In this document: in pieces, positions 1 to 4,603 of the stretch
How positions within the stretch are numbered: the first letter of the stretch is position 1
Layout of the letters: each line of letters opens with the position of its first letter
Origin: Oscillospiraceae bacterium
Lineage (GTDB): Bacteria > Bacillota_A > Clostridia > Oscillospirales > Oscillospiraceae
NCBI GenBank assembly: GCA_017939025.1
Contig: JAGBAI010000124.1
Location: forward strand, 1 to 6,218
Direction: 5' to 3'
DNA length: 6,218 nucleotides
Notes under the pieces: generated by a model
Seen by the model: the letters and a program-made list of their open reading frames with translations, nothing else
Database searches by the model: none
What the model was told of the DNA's origin: nothing
Program-made: the position numbers and the translations under genes

Positions 1-25
1 CACCCCCCCGCCCTACAGAATAGTA

Positions 26-1135
26 TCAGGAATTCTTGATCCGGACCGGCAGCACCATGTAGGCAAAATCGTACTTATCATCCACCGGGGTCAGCACGAT
101 GGGGCTCAGGCCGTTGGTCAGCTCCAGGGTGACCTCCTCGGAGGGCACCACCCGGAGGGCATCGGCTAAGTACCGGACATTGAAGCCGATCTCCAGCTCC
201 TTGCCGTCTCCGGCGATGGCGCAGCGGTCTTCGGCAGCGCCGATGGTGGTGGAGGTGCGCATATTCAGCACCTGGTTGGAGAAGGTGCAGCGGACAGGGC
301 TCTTGTACTTTTCGGACACGATCAGGCCGACACGCTCCACGGAAGATGCCAGATCCCCAACATTTGCCACCAGTTTCACAGGACAATTGGAAGGAACCAC
401 TCTTCTCCAGTCCAAAAAGTCACCTTCTAAAAGGCGGCAGACCAGGGTGGCATTGCCGGTCTGGAACAAAATGTGCTTGGTGCCCAGGGTAAAGGCTGCC
501 ATATCCTCGGTATCCGTGAGGATCTTTTCCACTTCCTTCAATCCGGCAGCCGGAACCACAAAGCTCAGCTCCCGGCCGGTGGGCTCCTCGGGATGGAAGG
601 TGCGGCGGGCCAGACGGAAGCCGTCCACGGCCACGGCGGTGATGGCATCCTCGGTGACCTCAAATTTCACGCCGGTGTGGATGGGGCGGCCCTGATTTTC
701 GGAAACCGCAAAAATGGTGCCGGAGATCAGCTCCTTCAGCTTGTTCTGCGGGATCTTGATGGCCCGGCCGGAGCCAACGTCGGGAAGCTCCGGGTAATCA
801 TCGGCGGATTCGGCGGAAATGGTAAAGGAAGCATAGCCTGCCCGGATGGATACTTTATAATTGTCGTCCACCACCACGGTAACAGGGCCTTCCGGCAGAC
901 GGCGGACGATATCGCCGAAGAGCTTGGCAGGCAGGATGCATTCGCCGGGGTCGGCAACTTCTGCCTCCACGGTGTAGGTAATGGCGGTTTCCATATTATA
1001 GCCGGTCAGGCTCAGGCCGTGGCCTGCTTTGCACAGGACGCCTTCGATGACGGAAAGGCTGCTCTTCTGGGCCACAGTGCGGCCTGCAATATTCAGGCCC
1101 TGCAGGAGCCAGCTTTTTTCACAGGTAAAACGCAT
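26..1135 (-). CDS. dnaN: DNA polymerase III subunit beta (sliding clamp)
   Basis: This gene encodes the ring-shaped clamp that encircles DNA and tethers the replicative polymerase; other DNA-handling proteins bind its hydrophobic pocket. The product is 369 residues, close to the usual bacterial length. Visible family motifs are DYPELP (113-118), DGFRLA (171-176, the DGHRLA motif), LEGDFLDWRRVVP (236-248, the LEGxFPDYxxVIP motif) and the C-terminal YMVLPVR (359-365). Three repeated clamp domains fit roughly residues 1-120, 125-245 and 250-369. The ATG at 1135 is chosen because the protein then begins MRFTCEK, as clamps do, and AAAGGA lies 8 nt upstream. A TTG at 1156 would add seven residues and place the ribosome binding site inside the gene. 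The gene reads away from the origin-like region and is separated from dnaA by 718 bp, so it may have its own promoter. Identification is secure. Confidence 0.97.
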   Translation of the reverse strand: MRFTCEKSWLLQGLNIAGRTVAQKSSLSVIEGVLCKAGHGLSLTGYNMETAITYTVEAEVADPGECILPAKLFGDIVRRLPEGPVTVVVDDNYKVSIRAGYASFTISAESADDYPELPDVGSGRAIKIPQNKLKELISGTIFAVSENQGRPIHTGVKFEVTEDAITAVAVDGFRLARRTFHPEEPTGRELSFVVPAAGLKEVEKILTDTEDMAAFTLGTKHILFQTGNATLVCRLLEGDFLDWRRVVPSNCPVKLVANVGDLASSVERVGLIVSEKYKSPVRCTFSNQVLNMRTSTTIGAAEDRCAIAGDGKELEIGFNVRYLADALRVVPSEEVTLELTNGLSPIVLTPVDDKYDFAYMVLPVRIKNS

Positions 1136-1143
1136 AGTCAGGT

Positions 1144-1149
1144 TCCTTT
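1144..1149 (-). promoter_or_regulatory. Ribosome binding site of dnaN
   Basis: Minus-strand AAAGGA, 8 nt before the ATG at 1135. It decides the start codon against the in-frame TTG at 1156. Confidence 0.75.
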
Positions 1150-1154
1150 CTTGC

Positions 1155-1193
1155 AAAAGATAATAGATATGTATATCTATAAATAAGTTCAGG
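1155..1193. other. AT-rich segment, probable DNA unwinding element
   Basis: This stretch between the dnaN start and the DnaA-trio-like array is about 80% A+T. It contains an 8-bp inverted repeat, ATAGATAT (1163-1170) and ATATCTAT (1173-1180), with a 2-bp centre. AT-richness and position beside trios and DnaA boxes match the Bacillus subtilis unwinding site between dnaA and dnaN. The same stretch must also serve as the dnaN leader. A minus-strand TATTAT (1160-1165) could be a -10 element, but I see no convincing -35. Confidence 0.6.
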
Positions 1194-1214
1194 TAGTATT
1201 AACAGTATTAGTAG
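1194..1214 (+). promoter_or_regulatory. DnaA-trio array (seven triplets)
   Basis: Read 3' to 5' on the plus strand from 1214, the sequence is seven consecutive triplets, all with A in the middle: GAT, GAT, TAT, GAC, AAT, TAT, GAT. A TTTTCCACA box (minus strand, 1222-1230) ends 7 nt before the first triplet, and the array runs into the AT-rich segment. In Bacillus subtilis such trios guide DnaA from double-stranded boxes onto one strand. The 7-nt spacer here is not GC-rich, unlike the B. subtilis one. Strand, phase and box orientation all agree with the known arrangement. Confidence 0.65.
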
Positions 1215-1221
1215 GAACTTA

Positions 1222-1377
1222 TGTGGAAAAGTGGTTTTTTGCTTAGAGGGGCAACGAAATTTTTTCCACAGGGGGTGTGTGAATTCTTCACAGGTTTCCA
1301 CAGCCCTTTGTGGAGTAAATTTTTGTGACGGTTTTTCCACAAGTTAAATTTCCACATTCCACAGGGGCTGTGGAAAA
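1222..1377. promoter_or_regulatory. DnaA box cluster
   Basis: Eight TCCACA cores occur in 156 bp. Four are complete TTTTCCACA boxes: 1262-1270 and 1333-1341 on the plus strand, 1222-1230 and 1369-1377 on the minus strand. One-mismatch or weaker boxes are GTTTCCACA (1294-1302), ATTTCCACA (1348-1356), CATTCCACA (1355-1363) and, on the minus strand, TACTCCACA (1309-1317). TTCTTCACA (1284-1292) is a further weak candidate. Several boxes form inverted pairs, for example TTCCACAG-GGG-CTGTGGAA (1357-1375) and TCCACA/TGTGGA (1297-1314). The full boxes have T rather than A at position 3 of the TTATCCACA consensus. Confidence 0.9.
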
Positions 1378-1431
1378 GTTTTGGAGTAAAAAGGGTACGT
1401 CTTTTTTGGCGCTTTCAAAAAAACGATGAGT

Positions 1432-1584
1432 GTCACTTTCTTGTGTTCGCACAAGAAAGTAACCAAAGAAAGCGACTCAAGAGAGGGCTTTTTACAAAGC
1501 CGCCCTCTCTTAAGAATCTCACCCCCGAAACCATTAGGCCCGCATACTTTGCGCCCACGACGCGAAAGTGTTCCGACTTTCGCT
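1432..1584 (+). repeat. Structured repeat, copy 1 (three hairpins)
   Basis: This is one of two diverged copies of a repeat of about 150 nt. Hairpin A has an 11-bp stem (1435-1445 with 1450-1460) closed by a TTCG tetraloop. Hairpin B has outer stem AAGAGAG/CTCTCTT (1479-1485, 1505-1511), a 3-nt 3' bulge GCC, inner stem GGCTTT/AAAGCC (1486-1491, 1496-1501) and loop TTAC. Hairpin C is GCGAAAGT/ACTTTCGC (1562-1569, 1576-1583) with loop GTTCCG. It lies between the DnaA boxes and dnaA, with no gene inside. It could be a dispersed repeat (MITE or REP-like) or a structured RNA. I do not recognise a named family with certainty. Confidence 0.85.
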
Positions 1585-1679
1585 CTGCCGCTCGGCAGAC
1601 CAATGGAAGAAAGGAAATAAGGCAAGATTCTTAAGTTCTTTCGATTATAACAATTTAAGTTACTTCATCCGGACGGGAG
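1585..1679. other. Spacer between the two inverted repeat copies
   Basis: This 95-bp centre has no supported gene. It starts with a small hairpin, TCTGCC/GGCAGA around a GCTC loop (stem from 1584 to 1599). It also contains AGATTCTTAAG (1625-1635), the exact reverse complement of 1509-1519 in copy 1. The remainder, about 1636-1665, is AT-rich and featureless to me. Confidence 0.6.
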
Positions 1680-1828
1680 GGTGAAAGTCGGAACACTTTC
1701 ACCGAGAGGTAGCAAAGAGCTTTGGCCTAACCAAACGGAGGGGGTTTCCAAAGGGGGGCGGCTTTGTAAAAAGCCACCCTTTGGCTGACTTCTTTGGTTA
1801 CTTTCTTGTTCAGCGACAAGAAAGTGAC
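1680..1828 (-). repeat. Structured repeat, copy 2 (inverted relative to copy 1)
   Basis: On the minus strand this copy carries the same three hairpins in the same order as copy 1. Hairpin A is 1800-1825, with a 10-bp stem plus a possible T-G pair. Hairpin B has outer stem CCAAAGGG/CCCTTTGG (1784-1777, 1755-1748), a GCCC bulge and the identical inner stem GGCTTT/AAAGCC with loop TTAC. Hairpin C is GGTGAAAGT/ACTTTCACC (1680-1703). Perfect blocks shared with copy 1 include 20 bp (1451-1470 versus 1790-1809), 20 bp (1486-1505 versus 1756-1775) and 18 bp (1564-1581 versus 1683-1700). It begins 25 bp beyond the dnaA stop codon, so it would sit in the 3' end of dnaA read-through RNA. Confidence 0.85.
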
Positions 1829-1853
1829 ACCTCCCGACGATGGAGCGGTAATA

Positions 1854-3167
1854 TCAAAGGCAGGAATTGATATTCGCCGTAATATCCCGGACGTTATTTT
1901 GCATATTGGCATCGCCGTTCTTCAGTGCCACTTCGACTTTCCGAATGGCGTAAAGCACGGTGGAATGATCCCTTGCAAATTCCTTGCCGATATCGGGAAG
2001 GCTCAGATTGGTGAGCTTCCGGATCAGATACATGGCAACCTGCCGGGCTTCGGCGGTGCCCTTGTTTTTCAGGGTGCCCCGGAGCTTTTCTTCGTCCACG
2101 CTGTAGAACTTGCAGACCTGGGAGATGATCAGGCTGGGGGTGGGCAGGGCGTTGCCCTCAGACTTGAACATGTCGTCAATGGCCCGGGAAATATTGGGAA
2201 GATCCAGGGGCATATTGTTTAAGTCCCGGTAAGCCAGAATCTTCTTCACGGTGCCCTCGATCTGCCGGACATTGTTGGTGACGTTGATGGCGATGTAGTT
2301 GCAGACGTCGTCGGACAGGTTCAGACCCAGGCTGTGGGCCTTGTTTTTCAGAATTGCCATTCTGGTCTCGTAATCCGGGGGTTGGATGTCCATGATCAGG
2401 CCCCACTCAAACCGGGTGCGCAGCCGGTCTTCCAGGGTGGGCATGTCGCCGGGCTTCCGGTCGGAGGTCATGACGATCTGCTTGTGCTCTTCGTAAAGGG
2501 TGTTGAAGGTATGGAAAAATTCCTCCTGGGTGGATTCCTTACCGGCGATGAACTGAATGTCATCGATTAGAAATAAGTCAGCTTCCCGGTATTTGGAGCG
2601 GAATTCCACGTTTTTACCACTTTTAATGGCATCGATCAGCTCATTGGTAAACTGGTCGCCCTTGATATAGACGATGTTGGCATCGGGATTGTTTTTACGG
2701 ATGCCGTTGGCGATGGCATAGAGCAGGTGGGTCTTGCCGACACCGGGAGGGCCATAGAGGAACAGGGGATTATATACCTGTCCGGGGGTTTTGGAAACGG
2801 CAATGGCCGCGCTGTGCGCCATCCGGTTGGAGGGGCCGACCACGAAATTATCGAAGGTGAACTGGGGGTTAAAATCCATGGAGGAGGATTTTTTGCCCTT
2901 ACTCTTCATGGAATTCAATTCCTCGTCACCGAAAACGATCAGTTTGGCATCGGAATTGAAAATTTCCTTCAGGGCGTCGTGGATATACTCGGTGCAGCGG
3001 CGGCGGATGATCTCCCGGCGGAAATCCGAGGGGGAATACAAAATCAGGTGCTCTTCATTCAGCTCCACTACTTCTGCGTCGTCGAACCAGGCACTGACGG
3101 TCACAGCGCCCAGGCGCTCTTCCATGTGGTTGAGCACTTTGGCCCAGACATAGGCGGATGAATACAT
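1854..3167 (-). CDS. dnaA: Chromosomal replication initiator protein DnaA
   Basis: DnaA binds origin boxes, oligomerises with ATP, melts the unwinding element and helps load the helicase. The 437-residue product is slightly short because the linker (domain II, about 84-98) is minimal. Domain I (1-83) keeps a tryptophan at position 8. The AAA+ domain (about 100-335) has Walker A GPPGVGKT (139-146), Walker B LFLIDDIQF (198-206), sensor 1 around TSDRKP (234-239), the arginine-finger box LRTRFEWG (249-256) and a sensor 2-like arginine at 301. The DNA-binding domain IV (about 340-437) has LTNLSLPDIGKEF and RDHSTV (399-404), the box-reading signature, with FARDHSTV where many relatives have a glycine. 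The ATG at 3167 is preceded by AAAGGAG at 7 nt. An upstream ATG at 3287 would add 40 residues foreign to the family. It reads toward the origin, as in Bacillus subtilis. Confidence 0.98.
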   Translation of the reverse strand: MYSSAYVWAKVLNHMEERLGAVTVSAWFDDAEVVELNEEHLILYSPSDFRREIIRRRCTEYIHDALKEIFNSDAKLIVFGDEELNSMKSKGKKSSSMDFNPQFTFDNFVVGPSNRMAHSAAIAVSKTPGQVYNPLFLYGPPGVGKTHLLYAIANGIRKNNPDANIVYIKGDQFTNELIDAIKSGKNVEFRSKYREADLFLIDDIQFIAGKESTQEEFFHTFNTLYEEHKQIVMTSDRKPGDMPTLEDRLRTRFEWGLIMDIQPPDYETRMAILKNKAHSLGLNLSDDVCNYIAINVTNNVRQIEGTVKKILAYRDLNNMPLDLPNISRAIDDMFKSEGNALPTPSLIISQVCKFYSVDEEKLRGTLKNKGTAEARQVAMYLIRKLTNLSLPDIGKEFARDHSTVLYAIRKVEVALKNGDANMQNNVRDITANINSCL

Positions 3168-3174
3168 AGCGCAG

Positions 3175-3181
3175 CTCCTTT
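3175..3181 (-). promoter_or_regulatory. Ribosome binding site of dnaA
   Basis: Minus-strand AAAGGAG, 7 nt before the ATG at 3167. It supports this start over the in-frame ATG at 3287, which lacks a comparable site. Confidence 0.85.
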
Positions 3182-3205
3182 CGTTTTTTCTATAAGCCAA
3201 AAATA

Positions 3206-3257
3206 CCGGTTCAGCCAAGGGGAGGTGTCCTCTTTTTTTAAAGACTGAACGAACCGG
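3206..3257 (-). other. Bulged hairpin in the dnaA leader
   Basis: On the minus strand, CCGGTTCGTTCAG (3257-3245) can pair with CTGAACCGG (3214-3206), giving nine pairs with a 4-nt bulge around a 30-nt loop. The loop itself contains a small GAGG/CCTC hairpin. The stem is followed by TATTTTTGG and then by the dnaA ribosome binding site. It is therefore placed to act as a weak attenuator or translational structure. It could also be chance pairing. Confidence 0.4.
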
Positions 3258-3302
3258 GAAGCAAAATTTTCCTTGTTTTTTTGGCATAATATCTCAACCT
3301 AA

Positions 3303-3331
3303 ATTTTATCACATTTGACCAGAAAAAACAA
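3303..3331 (-). promoter_or_regulatory. Candidate sigma-70-type promoter of dnaA
   Basis: On the minus strand TTGTTT (3331-3326) is 17 bp from TAAAAT (3308-3303), and TGA directly precedes the -10 as an extended -10 motif. The start would fall near 3296, giving a leader of about 130 nt. The -35 is poor, and other AT-rich matches exist further upstream (for example TATAGC near 3340). Confidence 0.5.
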
Positions 3332-3425
3332 GGATTTTTTGCGGCTATACTATTAAATAAAAGAATTAGTAAATTCTGTATAATTTTGTCCTTTTTGGCC
3401 CGGGAAATTTCACAGTTTTTCAATC

Positions 3426-3454
3426 TTGACCCCCGGAAAAAGGTGTGTTATATT
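3426..3454 (+). promoter_or_regulatory. Promoter of the YitT-family gene
   Basis: TTGACC (3426-3431) and TATATT (3449-3454) are separated by exactly 17 bp, a strong housekeeping-type promoter. Transcription would begin near 3461, about 60 nt before the ATG at 3521. It diverges from the dnaA promoter candidate. It may also drive guaB by read-through. Confidence 0.75.
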
Positions 3455-3456
3455 CT

Positions 3457-3493
3457 AGTATTAAGGAACCTATACACGATTGGTTCCAATACT
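3457..3493 (+). promoter_or_regulatory. Inverted repeat at the transcription start (operator or leader hairpin)
   Basis: AGTATT (3457-3462) and GGAACC (3465-3470) are mirrored by GGTTCC (3482-3487) and AATACT (3488-3493). This is a 12-bp dyad with a 2-nt bulge (AA) and an 11-nt loop. It starts 2 bp after the -10 hexamer. It could be an operator for a repressor, or a 5' leader stem-loop. No regulator gene is visible in the window. Confidence 0.6.
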
Positions 3494-3520
3494 GGTGAAA
3501 AACAAAAAAGGTAGCGTATT

Positions 3521-4441
3521 ATGCGTAACGTAAAGAAGGCCTGGACATATCTGGTCATTGCCGCGGTGGCCCTGCTGTCTGCGGTCAATTATGAGCTTTT
3601 TGTGTTTCCGAATCAGTTCGCACCCTCCGGTTTGAACGGTATCTGCACCATGATCCAGTACATAACCGGCATCAATGTGGGTTACCTGAGCCTGATCATC
3701 AATGTGCCTCTGGCCATCTGGTGCTATATCGAGGTCAGTAAGCCTGTGGCCCTGCGCAGCATGGTGTATGTGGTCGTGTTTTCCGTGGGACTGGTGCTGC
3801 TGGATTACGTGGATCTTTCCATGTTTGCCTATGCCACCGAAAACGGCACCAGTAAGATCCTGGGTCCCCTGGTGGCCGGTGTGATTCAGGGTTATGTCTA
3901 CTCCATCCTGATGAAGGCCAGTGCCTATTCCGGCGGCATTGATTTCATCTCCGCCATCATCCATAAGCGCCACCCCAACAAATCCGTCTTGGGTATGAGC
4001 TTCACCATCAATGTATTTGTAGCCATGGGCAGCTTCTTTGTCTATGATTTCAAGATGGAGCCTGTGATTTTGTGTATCCTCTACAGCTTCATGTCCAGCA
4101 CCGTTGGCGAGCGGGTCATGAAAAGCGGCCGGGAGGCCATCTGCTTCGAAATCATTACGGATTATCCCAATGAGATTTCCCAGGAGATCATCCGGAAGCT
4201 GAACCATTCCACCACCCTGATTCCTGCCAGGGGTATGTACTCCGGCGAGGAGAAAAATATGCTGATCTGCGTGGTCAACAAGACCCAGGCTGCCGCAGTG
4301 ACCAAGATTCTGCAGAAGTATCCCAATACCTTCGGCATTATGGATCCGGTCAGCCAGGTCATGGGCAATTTCAAGAAAATGGCCGACAACGGCAAGGAAG
4401 TCAAGGATCTTCTGGATACCGGCGACGGAAAAACCATTTAA
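3521..4441 (+). CDS. YitT/UPF0750-family membrane protein with C-terminal DUF2179 domain
   Basis: The 306-residue product is an integral membrane protein of unassigned biochemical role. Hydrophobic segments lie at about 9-28, 52-71, 80-97, 113-132, 157-175 and 179-192. After these comes a soluble C-terminal domain (about 203-285) starting REAICFEIITDYP and containing GMYSGEEKNMLICVV, typical of DUF2179. The segment FPNQFAPSGLNGI (29-41) after the first helix and SGGIDFISAIIHKR (137-150) are the family's conserved loops. Length and domain order are normal for the family, and the basic N-terminus (MRNVKK) fits a cytoplasmic start. The ATG is preceded by only a modest AAAAAAGG at 9 nt. A strong promoter and a dyad lie upstream. 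The role (transport has been proposed for such proteins) cannot be read from the sequence, and the neighbour guaB does not explain it. Confidence 0.9.
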   Translation: MRNVKKAWTYLVIAAVALLSAVNYELFVFPNQFAPSGLNGICTMIQYITGINVGYLSLIINVPLAIWCYIEVSKPVALRSMVYVVVFSVGLVLLDYVDLSMFAYATENGTSKILGPLVAGVIQGYVYSILMKASAYSGGIDFISAIIHKRHPNKSVLGMSFTINVFVAMGSFFVYDFKMEPVILCILYSFMSSTVGERVMKSGREAICFEIITDYPNEISQEIIRKLNHSTTLIPARGMYSGEEKNMLICVVNKTQAAAVTKILQKYPNTFGIMDPVSQVMGNFKKMADNGKEVKDLLDTGDGKTI

Positions 4442-4546
4442 GTTGAAAGTGAAAAGTGTAAAGTTGAAAGTTAAGGTATACCTTCGGTATCATTTAAAAA
4501 AGTCGGCAGAGCCGACACAATAATTTTCAACTTTCAACTTTCAACT
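4441..4546. repeat. Heptad-built palindromic element (MITE/REP-like)
   Basis: The left arm (4442-4469) is four 7-bp units: GTTGAAA, GTGAAAA, GTGTAAA, GTTGAAA. The right arm is three perfect TTTCAAC units (4525-4531, 4532-4538, 4539-4545), the reverse complement of GTTGAAA. The core has two small hairpins: ATACC-TTC-GGTAT (4478-4490) and GTCGGC-AGA-GCCGAC (4502-4516). On the minus strand the second hairpin is followed by six T, so it resembles a terminator there, although both neighbouring genes are on the plus strand. The element starts at the last base of the upstream stop codon. The symmetry suggests a small non-coding mobile or dispersed element; that is inference. Confidence 0.75.
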
Positions 4547-4561
4547 CTTAATCCATATATC
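4533..4561 (+). promoter_or_regulatory. Weak candidate promoter of guaB
   Basis: TTCAAC (4533-4538), inside the right arm of the heptad element, is 17 bp from TATATC (4556-4561). Both hexamers are poor matches. If real, the repeat element supplies the -35 of guaB. Read-through from the promoter at 3426 is the alternative. Confidence 0.2.
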
Positions 4562-4590
4562 CTAACAATTAACATATATCTAAAATAACA

Positions 4591-4595
4591 GGAGG
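4591..4595 (+). promoter_or_regulatory. Ribosome binding site of guaB
   Basis: GGAGG, 8 nt before the ATG at 4604. It is the strongest ribosome binding site in the window and fits a highly expressed gene. Confidence 0.9.
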
Positions 4596-4603
4596 AACCT
4601 AAC

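Larger units (their letters stand above)
1160..1380. other. Probable chromosomal replication origin (oriC)
   Basis: The region combines an AT-rich stretch, seven DnaA-trio-like triplets and a dense cluster of DnaA boxes, and lies between dnaN and dnaA. This is the order of the Bacillus subtilis incC/unwinding region: DnaA boxes, trios, then unwinding element, reading toward dnaN. No comparable cluster of TCCACA cores is seen upstream of dnaA (3168-3520), so within this window the origin appears to be a single cluster. The boundaries are approximate. The functional call is inference from arrangement and known origins. Confidence 0.85.

Noticed and set aside
26..1156. Longer dnaN reading frame from a TTG at 1156
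   Set aside because: It would place the AAAGGA ribosome binding site inside the gene and precede the family-typical MRF start with seven unrelated residues.
473..1186. 237-codon open frame antisense to dnaN
   Set aside because: It has no recognisable domain and covers a clearly conserved gene in reverse, running into the origin region.
1800..1825. Hairpin A of copy 2 as the dnaA terminator
   Set aside because: It follows the dnaA stop by about 30 bp but is AT-rich in the stem and lacks a T-tract on the minus strand.
1432..1828. CRISPR array
   Set aside because: There are only two copies, they are inverted, about 150 bp each, and have internal hairpins. There are no regular spacers.
1344..1912. 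Small open frames in the repeat region on both strands, whose translations share VTFL...KKVT
   Set aside because: The shared peptide is just the translation of hairpin A (ACTTTCTTGT/ACAAGAAAGT) and its flank. The frames lack ribosome binding sites and the conservation is structural, not coding.
1854..3287. Longer dnaA reading frame starting at an ATG at 3287
   Set aside because: The extra 40 residues do not belong to DnaA and have no ribosome binding site, whereas AAAGGAG precedes the ATG at 3167.
3470..4207. 245-codon open frame antisense to the YitT-family gene
   Set aside because: It is a His/Asp/Gly-rich translation typical of the reverse of a membrane-protein gene, and it overlaps a well-supported gene throughout.
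4442..4603. Purine riboswitch upstream of guaB
   Set aside because: I looked for a three-way junction with purine-riboswitch core sequence. The gap holds only the heptad element and a short AT-rich stretch.
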